This document shows positions 1-8,718 of a DNA stretch of 64,000 bases, in pieces (position 1 is the stretch's first letter; each line of letters opens with the position of its first letter). The notes under the pieces are model-generated. The model had not been told where the DNA came from, made no database searches, and saw only the letters and a list, made by a program, of their open reading frames with translations. A program made the translations under genes and the position numbers. The DNA is from Paenibacillus silagei (GTDB taxonomy: Bacteria; Bacillota; Bacilli; Paenibacillales; Paenibacillaceae), in contig NZ_JAGGLV010000007.1 of the NCBI RefSeq assembly GCF_017874735.1, positions 124,001 through 188,000 on the forward strand, in the 5' to 3' direction.

Positions 1-1515
1 ACGAATCAGACTTACCGGAAGCTTGCGCCTGTGATTGAAGCGCTCACCACTACCGGAAGCGGCAGATATGAGATTGTGCTGGATGCCTTTAAGGAAGGAG
101 TCTTTCAGGATCTGCGTCTGCTGCCGCTGGCTGTCTCAGCGCTGAACGACCCGTATTCGGAGCTGGCGGAATATGCGAAGAACCATATTCTCCCTGCCTA
201 TGGGCCGGAGATCGCCGGATACCTGCTGGAGAGCTTCAACCCGGCAGGGGGGCGGAGCGAGGTCCGCAAGCTGGAGGTTATTGCTCAAGCAGGTGCTTCC
301 AGTCACCTGGACGTTATTGTTCAAGCAGCCGAGAACGGCAGCGATGAGATCCGGGCAGCGGCCATGAAGTGTCTGGGAGGGTATGAGGAATATACAGACG
401 CGCTCCTGGAATGGTCTGCCGACAAAAAGAAGGTCATCCGCGAAGCTGCCTATACGGCGCTGGCGGCAGGCGGCTCGGTCCGGGGAGCAGAGCGGCTCAT
501 TGAGGCGTTCATCCAGAAGAAGGACCGTGAGATGTTGGCTTCAATACTGGCAAATGGCGCTCCTTCTGAGGTGTATGCCAAGGTGACCGCATTGTTCCAG
601 GAGGAGCTGCAGGCCGCACCGCCTAATAATGCCGGCAAGAAGATTACCGAGAAGGCCTGGGAAGAGCTGGTTCCCTTCCTGATTACGCTCAGCCACGTAA
701 AAACTCCTGAACTGGATGCAATTTATAGCTATGTCCTTAAAGAGTATGATCGTTATATTTCACTGGGTTGGGTTCCTCTGTTTGACCATGCGGCCCGTTA
801 CAAGCAGGAATCAGCGGATAACGCCGCGCTGGAAGAGCTCGCGGAGCTGGCGCAGCGCAGCATGCGGCATCTGCCGAATTATTTCCATGCTGCCAAGAGG
901 AGGGTCAGCCCGCAGGAGATGTTCGACCGGTTCGCCGGACTCACGGAGACCAAGCTGATAGGCCAAGCAGCCAAGCAGGCAGCTCAGCGTTCGCAATTGC
1001 TGGTCCATACAATCGAGGAGCAGGCCGTGGACCTGTATTGGGACTATGAGGTCCGGTGGGATGCCTCGGGTGTCAGGCAGTATAACAAGAAGATGATGAC
1101 GGCCGAGGAGGTAGCGGCGGAATGGGACCCGCGCTGGCTGGAATGGTCCATTAAGCAGGATGCCATGAATCTGGCGTGTGTCTTCGCCCGGCCCGGACAT
1201 CAGGGAGTGCAGGATTACCTGCGGGGCAAGCTGGAAGGGACGCTCAAGCGGTACACGTATGACCGTCTCGCCAATATTTTCAAAGGACTGGAGAGGGCAG
1301 AACTGCCTGAGCTGGAGCGGCTGGAGCTGCTGATGTCCGTGCTTGAAGAGAACAACGTCCGCAATTTGTATACATTTGACCACTACTTGTTCGAGATGAT
1401 GGAGCGCTTCCCCGCCAGCTATGTGGACCGGGTGAAGGAGATCGCCCCCCGGTTCAAATATGAATCCAAGCGCCAGCTGGAGTATATCCTGGACCAACTA
1501 GTGAGTAAGCAGTAA
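1..1515 (+). CDS. HEAT-repeat-like protein, 5' end missing
   Basis: The frame is open from base 1 and closes at TAA 1513-1515, giving 504 visible residues; the true start lies upstream of the window. The protein is almost entirely helical, with repeated Leu/Ala-rich helix pairs in the first 200 residues of the type seen in HEAT/ARM scaffolds (for example 'SSHLDVIVQAAENGSDEIRA'). The second half is less repetitive and rich in Trp, Tyr and charged residues. It has no signal peptide or membrane segment, so it should be cytosolic. It sits 79 bp upstream of a MoxR ATPase on the same strand and is probably the scaffold member of that cluster; in E. coli the comparable yeh locus has the large protein YehI at this place. 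The exact family is not recognised. Confidence 0.7.
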   Translation, partial: TNQTYRKLAPVIEALTTTGSGRYEIVLDAFKEGVFQDLRLLPLAVSALNDPYSELAEYAKNHILPAYGPEIAGYLLESFNPAGGRSEVRKLEVIAQAGASSHLDVIVQAAENGSDEIRAAAMKCLGGYEEYTDALLEWSADKKKVIREAAYTALAAGGSVRGAERLIEAFIQKKDREMLASILANGAPSEVYAKVTALFQEELQAAPPNNAGKKITEKAWEELVPFLITLSHVKTPELDAIYSYVLKEYDRYISLGWVPLFDHAARYKQESADNAALEELAELAQRSMRHLPNYFHAAKRRVSPQEMFDRFAGLTETKLIGQAAKQAAQRSQLLVHTIEEQAVDLYWDYEVRWDASGVRQYNKKMMTAEEVAAEWDPRWLEWSIKQDAMNLACVFARPGHQGVQDYLRGKLEGTLKRYTYDRLANIFKGLERAELPELERLELLMSVLEENNVRNLYTFDHYLFEMMERFPASYVDRVKEIAPRFKYESKRQLEYILDQLVSKQ

Positions 1516-1594
1516 AGTCTCCAAATATACTTAGTGTCATCGGCACGGAAGAAATTGTCCCGGATGGACAGGGATATATAAAGGAGAGGTGTAC

Positions 1595-2698
1595 ATGTCA
1601 ACAGAACAAGATCAGCTTCAGGATTACATGCGTCTGCCTGCCGAAATCCTGTACCAGGATGAGCTGGAGGCTCTGCGCAAGGAGGACACCGGGCGTATTC
1701 CGGCCGGATGGCAGATGTCCCCGCGTTCAGTTCTCACGTTCATTACTGGCGGCAAGGCGGGCAAGACCGTGATTACGCCGAAATACATCGGCAACACCCG
1801 GCTGATCGAGATGGCGGTTGCCACACTGGTAACCGACCGGGCACTGCTGCTGATCGGAGAGCCGGGCACGGCAAAATCCTGGCTGTCCGAGAATCTGGCG
1901 GCGGCAATCTATGGCAACTCGGGCATGGTTGTACAAGGGACGGCGGGAACAAGCGAAGAGCATGTGCGCTATTCCTGGAACTATGCCATGCTCCTGGCGA
2001 ACGGACCGACGCCGGAGGCGCTGGTTAAGAGCCCGATTATGCGGGCGATGGAAGACGGCGGTATTGCCCGGTTCGAGGAAATTTCCCGCTGTGCTTCCGA
2101 GGTACAGGACGCGCTGATCTCGATTCTGTCGGAGAAGACGATCTCTGTGCCGGAGCTGGGCAAGGAGACCAGTGCCCGCAAGGGCTTCTCGATTATTGCC
2201 ACGGCAAATACCCGGGACCGCGGAGTCAATGAGATGTCCGCTGCCCTGAAGCGGCGCTTCAATATCATTGTGCTGCCTGCGCCATCGGACCTTGAGACGG
2301 AGCTGTCCATTGTGAAGAAGCGTGTCGGCGAGATTGCCTCCTCCTATGAGCTGCAGGCTGCTGTTCCGGCGGATGAAGCGCTGCTTAAGGTGGTCACCAT
2401 CTTCCGCGAGCTGCGCAGCGGCATGACGCTCGACAAGAAGGAGAAGGTGAAGACTCCAGCCGGTGTAATCTCCACAGCAGAAGCCATCTCGCTGCTGACG
2501 AACAGCATGGCACTGGCAGCAAGCTTCGGGAGCGGAGAACTGACCGACGAGGATCTGGCAGCGGGACTGCAAGGGGCGATCGTCAAGGATGACGATAAGG
2601 ATAAGCTGGTGTGGAAGGAATATCTGGATAATGTAATGAAGAAAAAAGGAGCGGACTGGCGCGGACTCTATCAAGCCTGTAAGGAGATGAACGAGTGA
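1595..2698 (+). CDS. MoxR-family AAA+ ATPase
   Basis: A 367-residue AAA+ ATPase of the MoxR group. The P-loop GEPGTAKS lies at about residues 88-95, and the Walker B region reads RFEEI, without the usual first Asp of the DEI motif. Sensor-like 'TANTRDRG' and an arginine-rich 'ALKRRFN' follow. MoxR ATPases typically act as chaperones that load metal or remodel a partner together with a vWA-domain protein; such a protein is encoded two genes downstream. An in-frame GTG at 1589 sits inside the ribosome binding site AAGGAGAGG (1581-1589), so ATG 1595 is preferred. Its stop overlaps the next start (GTGA), indicating translational coupling. It resembles E. coli YehL in position and family. Confidence 0.9.
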   Translation: MSTEQDQLQDYMRLPAEILYQDELEALRKEDTGRIPAGWQMSPRSVLTFITGGKAGKTVITPKYIGNTRLIEMAVATLVTDRALLLIGEPGTAKSWLSENLAAAIYGNSGMVVQGTAGTSEEHVRYSWNYAMLLANGPTPEALVKSPIMRAMEDGGIARFEEISRCASEVQDALISILSEKTISVPELGKETSARKGFSIIATANTRDRGVNEMSAALKRRFNIIVLPAPSDLETELSIVKKRVGEIASSYELQAAVPADEALLKVVTIFRELRSGMTLDKKEKVKTPAGVISTAEAISLLTNSMALAASFGSGELTDEDLAAGLQGAIVKDDDKDKLVWKEYLDNVMKKKGADWRGLYQACKEMNE

Positions 2699-5040
2699 GC
2701 AGGGCAGCGGTTGCCGGCGTTCATGTTTTCGGAGTCCGGCATCTGTCTCCGGGCGGTGCCAGGCATGTCCTGGAATACTTGAACGAGCTGCAGCCGACCG
2801 CCGTGCTGATTGAGGGGCCGAGTGATGCAAGCGGAGAGATCCGTCATTTAACCCATGCGGTAACGAAGCCGCCGGTGGCTATTCTGGCCTTCACCGAGGA
2901 TCTACCCGTACGGACGGTGCTCTGGCCGTTCGCTGTGTATTCCCCGGAATTTCAGGCGATGAAATGGGCGCAGGAGCATGGGGCGGTGGCAGAGTTCATC
3001 GATCTGCCTTCCTCTATAACCCTAGGCTTACAGGATGCGTTACGGCAGGATACCGGCGCCCGTCCGGAGCTGAAGCCTGCGGCTGAGGAGCAGGGGGAGC
3101 CGGCGGAAGAGGAAGTCGGTGAGCCGGAGTCGGTATACAGCCGGATTGCCCGGCTTGCCGGTGAGCATGACTATGATATGTACTGGGAGCGAAATTACGA
3201 GCATAACGCCAGCAGCGGCGCTTACCGCGCCGCGATTCTGGCCTTCTCTGCCCAGATGCGGGAGCTGTCGGAGTCCACGGAACGCGCGGAGCAGCCGCGG
3301 GAATATGCTTATAACGCGTTGCGCGAATCTTATATGAGGCGGAGAATTAAGCTCAAGATTGAAGAAGGGCATCTGCCGGAGAAGATTGTTGTGATCTGCG
3401 GTGCATACCACGCCGCCGTACTGGCTGATCTCTCGGAGGGAATGAGCGATACGGAGCTTGCGTCATTACCTACACGCTCTACCAAGCTGACGCTGATGCC
3501 GTATTCCTACTATAAGCTCTCCACTATGTCGGGTTACGGTGCGGGCAACGCGGCTCCGCACTACTTCCAGATGATGTGGGAGCTGATGGCCTCAGGCCGC
3601 GCTGAGGAGCTGCCCCATCTCTATCTCTCCTCTGTGGCCCGGATGGTGCGCAGAGCAGGGACACACCGCTCCACGGCCGAAGTGATTGAAGCGGTGCGGC
3701 TGGCAGAGTCGCTGGCGGCGCTGCACGGCGGAAGCGCACCTACGCTGCGCGATCTGCGCGATGCCGCACAGACCTTGCTCGGCCACGGTGATCTGGCCGT
3801 TATCGCCGATTCGCTGGCCCGGGTGGATGTCGGTACGAATATCGGCAGGCTGGCCGACGGCGTCAGCCAGACGCCGATTCAGGATGACCTGAACCGGCTG
3901 CTGAAGCGATACAAGCTGGAGAAGTACAGATCGACTGTAGCCAGCGACCTGACGCTGGATCTGCGCGAGAACCGCCGGGTGTCAAGCAGTGAAGCGGCTT
4001 ATCTCGATCTGCACCGCTCGGTGCTGTTCCACCGGCTGGAGCTGCTCGGCATCCACTTCGCCCGGAATGTGCCGAGCGGCCAGTCCGGGGCGACCTGGGC
4101 AGAGCACTGGGTCCTCCAGTGGGCGCCGGAGGTAGAGATTGAGATCGTGGAGTCTACACTGCTGGGCGAGACCATTGAGGTGGCGGCAGCCTACGTGCTG
4201 CGCGAGAAGCTGCTGGAATGCAGCTCTATCGCTGAGGCCTCTGCGCTGATTGTCACCGCCTGCGAATGTGCCATGACCACGCAGATGGAGGAGAGCAGCC
4301 GCGTGCTGCAGCGCCTTGCGGTGGATAGCCGCGATGTCGTCTCGATTGCCACAGCGGCCAGAGAGCTGGCCAAGATCATCGGTTATGGCGACATCCGCAA
4401 GGTGGATACGGCCCCGTTCGTACCGCTGCTGGAGGAGCTGTTCCGCCGGGGCTGCCTGTTCCTGCTGGATGCCAGCGGCTGCAATGATGAAGCGGCGGCG
4501 CTGATGATCAGTGCAATGAATGACCTGAATAACATCTCGCAGGAGCATAGCGAGATTGCGGATACAGCTCTGTGGCTGCAGGAGCTGCTGCAGCTGGCGC
4601 AGCGGGATGACCGCAACCCGCGGCTGTCGGGCTTCGCCTGCGCGATCCTGATGGAGCGTGGAGCCATCCCTGCCGGAGAAGTTGCGGCGGAGGTGTCGCG
4701 CCGCTTGTCTCCGGGGATACCGGCGGACCTCGGGGCAGGCTGGTTCGAGGGGTTGTCCATGCGTAACCGCTATGGTCTGTTGTCGCGAATGAGCCTGTGG
4801 GAGCAGCTAAATGACTATATCAACGCCTTGGAGGATGAGGAGTTCAAGCGTGCGCTGGTCTTCCTGCGCCGGGCGTTCAGTACCTTCTCCCCGCGTGAGA
4901 AGACGATGATCGCTGAGCTGCTGGGTGAGCTGTGGGGCGTGAACACAGAGCAGGCCGCCGAGATTCTGACAGGAGAACTGAAGGAGGAGGAAGCCAAAAT
5001 GCTGGATGATCTGAATGATTTTGACTTCGGGGATCTATAG
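2695..5040 (+). CDS. DUF5682 family protein (YehM-like)
   Basis: A 781-residue soluble protein starting at GTG 2695, which overlaps the MoxR stop by four bases; AAGGAG at 2681-2686 is its ribosome binding site. The N-terminal 250 residues hold the recognisable part: GVRH (13-16), LIEGP with Glu40, a basic RRR stretch near 217, and a second GxxH, GAYH (236-239). The remaining 500 residues are helical and low in motifs. DUF5682 proteins are known as companions of MoxR and vWA proteins, but I know of no established biochemical activity. The two GxxH motifs plus Glu and Arg recall the TIKI/TraB/EreA-like superfamily; that link is my inference. It is coupled at both ends, since the vWA gene starts at the base after its stop. 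Confidence 0.85.
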   Translation: MSRAAVAGVHVFGVRHLSPGGARHVLEYLNELQPTAVLIEGPSDASGEIRHLTHAVTKPPVAILAFTEDLPVRTVLWPFAVYSPEFQAMKWAQEHGAVAEFIDLPSSITLGLQDALRQDTGARPELKPAAEEQGEPAEEEVGEPESVYSRIARLAGEHDYDMYWERNYEHNASSGAYRAAILAFSAQMRELSESTERAEQPREYAYNALRESYMRRRIKLKIEEGHLPEKIVVICGAYHAAVLADLSEGMSDTELASLPTRSTKLTLMPYSYYKLSTMSGYGAGNAAPHYFQMMWELMASGRAEELPHLYLSSVARMVRRAGTHRSTAEVIEAVRLAESLAALHGGSAPTLRDLRDAAQTLLGHGDLAVIADSLARVDVGTNIGRLADGVSQTPIQDDLNRLLKRYKLEKYRSTVASDLTLDLRENRRVSSSEAAYLDLHRSVLFHRLELLGIHFARNVPSGQSGATWAEHWVLQWAPEVEIEIVESTLLGETIEVAAAYVLREKLLECSSIAEASALIVTACECAMTTQMEESSRVLQRLAVDSRDVVSIATAARELAKIIGYGDIRKVDTAPFVPLLEELFRRGCLFLLDASGCNDEAAALMISAMNDLNNISQEHSEIADTALWLQELLQLAQRDDRNPRLSGFACAILMERGAIPAGEVAAEVSRRLSPGIPADLGAGWFEGLSMRNRYGLLSRMSLWEQLNDYINALEDEEFKRALVFLRRAFSTFSPREKTMIAELLGELWGVNTEQAAEILTGELKEEEAKMLDDLNDFDFGDL

Positions 5041-6270
5041 ATGGGTGAAGAAGAGCTGAAGGAGGATAATCAGAACGGCGCCCTTACACGCTGGCGGCTG
5101 ATTCTGGGGCAGGAAGCGGAAGAGGCCTTGCCTGGCTATGGCCAAGGCACCGGCCGGACGCTAAGTGAGGAAGAGCTGATTATGGATGCGGCACTGGCGG
5201 CTATCTATAATGAGACAGGCGCAGGCAAGGCAGAAGGGAGTGCCGCTGCCGCATCGAAGGGCAGAGGTGCAGGCTCGGGACATGCTGCGATTAACCTGTC
5301 TAAGTGGCTCGGAGATGTGCGGAATTTCTTCCCGGAGGATGTGGTCTCGGTCATTCAGACGGATGCGATGGAGCGTAAGGGCTGGAAGCAGCTGCTCTTT
5401 GAGCCGGAGCTGCTGGCGGCAGTGAAGCCGGATATCCAGCTGGTGGGTACGCTGCTGGCACTCAAGGGCAAAATCCCGGAGAAAACCAAAGAAACCGCAA
5501 GGATGCTGGTCCAGGCGCTTGTGGATGAGCTGGTCAAGCTGCTGGAGACCGATATCCGCCGTGCGGTTACCGGAGCGCTTAATAAGCGGCAGCATTCCCC
5601 GCTGCCTTCACTAAGCGGACTGGACTGGAAACGGACGATCGAGCGCAATCTGAAGCACTACGATGCGGAGCGGCGGATGATTATCCCCGAGCGCTTCTTC
5701 TATTTCGACCGGGCCCGCCGCAGCAAGGAATGGACGGTCATTGTGGATATTGACCAGAGCGGCTCGATGGCCAGCTCTGTGATCTGGGCGTCGGTGATCG
5801 GCTCGATCTTCGCCAGTATTCCGGCGCTGAACACGCGTGTCGTTGCTTTTGACACCGAGGTGGTAGACTTGACGGAGCAATGTGCGAATGATCCTGTTGA
5901 CATGCTCTTCGGCATCCAGCTCGGGGGCGGCACGGATATTCATAAGTCGGTGAAGTATTGCGAGCAGTTCATCGAGGAGCCGAAGAAGACGCTGTTCATT
6001 ATCGTATCGGATCTGTACGAGAACGGCAATCAGGCCGGTCTGGTCCGGCGGATGCGCGAGCTGCGGGAATCCGGGGTGCGGACGATGACGCTGCTGGCCC
6101 TCTCCGATGAGGGGAAGCCTTCCTATGATGAACGGCTGGCCGCTCAGCTCGCCCGTGACGGAACCCCTTGCTTCGCCTGTACTCCGGCACTGCTGCCTGT
6201 CCTGGTGGAAGGGGCACTGAAGGGCCAGGAGCTGGGTGAATTGGCGAAGCGGCTGGGGATGACGCGGTAA
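5041..6270 (+). CDS. vWA-domain protein, MoxR partner (YehP-like)
   Basis: A 409-residue protein with a C-terminal von Willebrand A domain. The MIDAS metal site reads DIDQSGSM at about residues 236-243, with further MIDAS loops at 'GGGTDIH' (about 300) and 'VSDLYENGN' (about 323). The N-terminal 200 residues are helical with a Gly/Ala-rich low-complexity stretch near 60-80. There is no signal peptide or transmembrane segment, so it acts in the cytosol. The ATG directly follows the DUF5682 stop with no clear Shine-Dalgarno, consistent with translational coupling. vWA proteins of this kind are adaptors for MoxR ATPases, and the gene order MoxR, DUF5682, vWA matches E. coli yehL-yehM-yehP. No terminator is evident before the asd promoter. 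Confidence 0.9.
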   Translation: MGEEELKEDNQNGALTRWRLILGQEAEEALPGYGQGTGRTLSEEELIMDAALAAIYNETGAGKAEGSAAAASKGRGAGSGHAAINLSKWLGDVRNFFPEDVVSVIQTDAMERKGWKQLLFEPELLAAVKPDIQLVGTLLALKGKIPEKTKETARMLVQALVDELVKLLETDIRRAVTGALNKRQHSPLPSLSGLDWKRTIERNLKHYDAERRMIIPERFFYFDRARRSKEWTVIVDIDQSGSMASSVIWASVIGSIFASIPALNTRVVAFDTEVVDLTEQCANDPVDMLFGIQLGGGTDIHKSVKYCEQFIEEPKKTLFIIVSDLYENGNQAGLVRRMRELRESGVRTMTLLALSDEGKPSYDERLAAQLARDGTPCFACTPALLPVLVEGALKGQELGELAKRLGMTR

Positions 6271-6309
6271 TTTTATTAGAAGAGGAAACACTTACTTTGT
6301 AATCACATA

Positions 6310-6338
6310 TTGTGTAACATGCCGCTATCATTTATAAT
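6310..6338 (+). promoter_or_regulatory. sigma-A type promoter for asd
   Basis: TTGTGT (6310-6315), a 17-bp spacer and a perfect TATAAT (6333-6338) lie 56 bp upstream of the asd ATG. In the resulting leader, CCTTTC (6355-6360) can pair with GAAAGG (6375-6380), which would cover the Shine-Dalgarno; this is only a possible hairpin. Confidence 0.6.
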
Positions 6339-6393
6339 CGGTTATTAAAAAGCACCTTTCGCTAGGCGCTGCTTGAAAGGAAATGAATTTCTT

Positions 6394-7479
6394 ATGTCGA
6401 GGAAGCTCAGAGCGGGTATTGTTGGCGGTACCGGTATGGTCGGCCAGCGTTTCATTGCACTTTTGGAGAATCATCCATGGTTTCAGGTAACGGCGATTGC
6501 GGCGAGCGCGAATTCAGCCGGCAAGTCCTATGAGGAGTCTGTTCAAGGCAGATGGAAGCTCTCCACCCCTATGCCAGAAGCAGTCAAAGGCATCATGGTT
6601 CAAGACGCCTCCAAGGTAGAGGAAGTGGCTGCGGATGTGGATCTGATCTTCTGCGCCGTAGATATGAAGAAGGAAGAGATCAAGGCGCTGGAAGAAGCTT
6701 ATGCGCGTACCGGAACTCCGGTGATCTCCAACAATTCGGCACACCGCTGGACACCTGATGTTCCGATGGTGATTCCCGAGATTAACCCGGAGCATCTGGA
6801 GGTTATCGCCCAGCAGCGCAAACGTCTGGGGACGGAGACCGGCTTCATCGCTGTGAAACCGAACTGTTCCATTCAGAGCTATATGCCTACTCTGAATGCA
6901 CTTCATGAGTTCAAGCCTTCCAAGGTGGTTGTAACCACTTATCAGGCGATTTCAGGTGCAGGCAAGACCTTCGCGGACTGGCCGGATATGGTGGATAACG
7001 TGATTCCTTTCATCGGCGGGGAAGAAGAGAAGAGCGAGCAGGAGCCGCTGCGGATCTGGGGTAAGGTAACCAGTGAAGGGATCGTCCCAAGCGAGCAGCC
7101 GGTAATCACCACACAGTGTATTCGTGTACCTGTGGCTGACGGCCATATGGCGGCTGTCTTTGCCTCCTTTGAGCAGAAGCCTTCCCGCGAGGAGATTCTG
7201 GAACGCTGGAACAGCTTCCAGGGGCGTCCGCAGGAGCTCGGTCTGCCGAGTGCTCCTAAGCAGTTCATCACGTATTTTGAGGAAGAGAATCGTCCGCAGA
7301 CCCGTCTGGACCGCGATATTGAGAACGGCATGGGCATCTCCGCAGGACGCCTGCGCGAGGATTCACTGTACGATTACAAATTCGTCAGCCTGTCCCACAA
7401 TACGGTGAGAGGCGCTGCCGGCGGTGCGGTATTGATCGCCGAATTGCTTAAGGCCGAAGGATATATTCAGCCTAAATAA
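6394..7479 (+). CDS. asd: Aspartate-semialdehyde dehydrogenase, archaeal/fungal type
   Basis: It reduces L-aspartyl-4-phosphate with NADPH to aspartate semialdehyde, the branch point to lysine/diaminopimelate, threonine and methionine. The 361-residue protein has the N-terminal dinucleotide motif GGTGMVGQRF, the catalytic cysteine in KPNCSIQSY (about residue 155) and the C-terminal catalytic His region 'VPVADGHMAAV'. The KPNCS form and the length mark the archaeal/fungal-like branch rather than the E. coli type. An in-frame TTG lies at 6373, but ATG 6394 behind AAAGGA (6376-6381) is the better start. It is monocistronic, with its own promoter and a strong hairpin after the stop. Confidence 0.93.
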   Translation: MSRKLRAGIVGGTGMVGQRFIALLENHPWFQVTAIAASANSAGKSYEESVQGRWKLSTPMPEAVKGIMVQDASKVEEVAADVDLIFCAVDMKKEEIKALEEAYARTGTPVISNNSAHRWTPDVPMVIPEINPEHLEVIAQQRKRLGTETGFIAVKPNCSIQSYMPTLNALHEFKPSKVVVTTYQAISGAGKTFADWPDMVDNVIPFIGGEEEKSEQEPLRIWGKVTSEGIVPSEQPVITTQCIRVPVADGHMAAVFASFEQKPSREEILERWNSFQGRPQELGLPSAPKQFITYFEEENRPQTRLDRDIENGMGISAGRLREDSLYDYKFVSLSHNTVRGAAGGAVLIAELLKAEGYIQPK

Positions 7480-7513
7480 GCCACTCTATGCTCTTGGATA
7501 GATACCTGTTATG

Positions 7514-7546
7514 CAGCCTGCCGGAGGCTCTCCGCGCAGGCTGTTT
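7514..7546 (+). terminator. Hairpin terminator after asd
   Basis: CAGCCTGC-CGGAG (7514-7526) pairs with CTCCG and GCAGGCTG (7530-7543), a 13-bp stem with one bulged C and a 3-nt loop, followed by only TTT. It is very stable, but the short U tract makes termination efficiency uncertain. Confidence 0.6.
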
Positions 7547-7556
7547 GCAGTTGGAC

Positions 7557-7586
7557 CTGACAATCCGCCCGAAATAATGGTAAGAT
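7557..7586 (+). promoter_or_regulatory. Possible promoter for the small basic protein
   Basis: CTGACA (7557-7562), an 18-bp spacer and TAAGAT (7581-7586) lie 44 bp before the GTG start. Both boxes deviate from consensus at one or two positions. Confidence 0.4.
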
Positions 7587-7629
7587 AGAGTAATGTACGA
7601 CGAAAACTGAATATTGACGGAGTGATATT

Positions 7630-7812
7630 GTGGCAAAAAGTAAAGGCGGCGGCACAGGCAGAGGAACAGGCAGCAAGGGCTGGACCCGCTGGAATAAGAC
7701 GGCAAAACCCGTGAAGCCGGCCCGAAGCGGCCCTCCCGGAAGCCCAGGTGCCAAAGGAGCCAAACCGGCTAAGAGCAGCAGCGGCAGCAACAAAACCGGA
7801 GGCGCTAAATAA
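7630..7812 (+). CDS. Small basic Gly/Lys/Ser-rich protein (60 aa)
   Basis: A 60-residue low-complexity protein made mostly of Gly, Lys, Ser, Pro and Ala, with one aromatic patch (GWTRWN, about residues 17-22). It begins at GTG 7630, with GGAG (7619-7622) seven bases upstream. The strongly positive charge and disorder suggest a nucleic-acid- or spore-associated protein, but I do not recognise the family and no function is claimed. It stands alone between asd and the pseudouridine synthase with its own possible promoter. The main doubt is whether such a short low-complexity frame is translated; the well-placed ribosome binding site is the best argument for it. Confidence 0.55.
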   Translation: MAKSKGGGTGRGTGSKGWTRWNKTAKPVKPARSGPPGSPGAKGAKPAKSSSGSNKTGGAK

Positions 7813-7928
7813 GCGGACATCTGCCCATTGATAATTACCAAATATAAGGGTTATAGGTTGGAGGCAACATCTGATGGCTATGTGAATCAGGTGTTCTTTC
7901 ATATGTAGGACCTGAAAGCGGGTACTTC

Positions 7929-8624
7929 ATGAGAATTAACAAATACATCAGTGAGACCGGTATCTATCCGCGCAGAGAGACGAACCGGCTGATTGCCGCC
8001 GGAAGGATCACGATTAACGGGAAGGTCTGTACGCCTGGAGCAGGCGTGGAGCCTGGAGATACTGTAGCTGTAGACGGGATTACTGTGACTCCAGACCGGG
8101 AGGAGCGGGTCTACCTGGCGCTGAACAAGCCGGTAGGCATTACCTGTACAGCCGCCCGGCATGTGGAAGGGAATATCGTAGATTATATCAACTATCCCTC
8201 CCGGATTTTTGCCGTCGGCAGATTGGACAAGCACTCGGAAGGGCTGATTCTGCTGACCAATGACGGGTCGATTGTCAACCGGATGATGCGTTCCGAGCAT
8301 AGTCATGAGAAGGAGTACCGGGTGAGCGTGGATAAGCCGGTCACGGAAGACTTTTTGGCGGAGATGTCAGCGGGTGTAGATATTCTGGAGACCCGGACCA
8401 AGCCATGCCTCACCCGGCGGATCTCGGATCAGGAGTTCATGATTATTCTGACCCAAGGGCTGAATCTGCAGATCCGCCGGATGTGCAAGGCGCTAGGCTA
8501 CCGTGTGCTCCGCCTGGAGCGGATACGGATTATGCATATCACGCTCAGTGGTCTTCCGCAAGGGCAGTGGAGACGGCTGACGGAGGAAGAGCTCGCAGAG
8601 CTTCATGCCAGACTGGAAGATTAG
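7929..8624 (+). CDS. rluF: 23S rRNA pseudouridine synthase, RluF type
   Basis: It isomerises a uridine of 23S rRNA (U2604 in the E. coli RluF case). The 231-residue protein has an N-terminal S4 RNA-binding domain (residues 1-60, 'INKYISETGIYPRRETNRLI') and an RsuA/RluB/E/F catalytic domain with GRLDKHSEGL, where the Asp is the nucleophile, then 'HEKEYRV', and 'GLNLQIRRM' near the C-terminus. The phrase 'HEKEYRVSVDKPVTEDF' is typical of RluF rather than RluB. No strong Shine-Dalgarno is seen close to ATG 7929, so initiation may be weak. The gene is separate from the downstream lipoprotein gene by 94 bp. Confidence 0.85.
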   Translation: MRINKYISETGIYPRRETNRLIAAGRITINGKVCTPGAGVEPGDTVAVDGITVTPDREERVYLALNKPVGITCTAARHVEGNIVDYINYPSRIFAVGRLDKHSEGLILLTNDGSIVNRMMRSEHSHEKEYRVSVDKPVTEDFLAEMSAGVDILETRTKPCLTRRISDQEFMIILTQGLNLQIRRMCKALGYRVLRLERIRIMHITLSGLPQGQWRRLTEEELAELHARLED

Positions 8625-8718
8625 AGGCAACTCACATACCAGTACGGCTTCCGAAGCGGGCTCCCGGACGGGTATACAGGAAGTCATGCTACCACGACAC
8701 GACATTTAGGAGGATTAC

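Noticed and set aside
1727-2830. 367-codon minus-strand frame over the MoxR gene
   Set aside because: Shadow of the MoxR coding sequence; the translated text is Arg/His/Gln-rich and without motifs.
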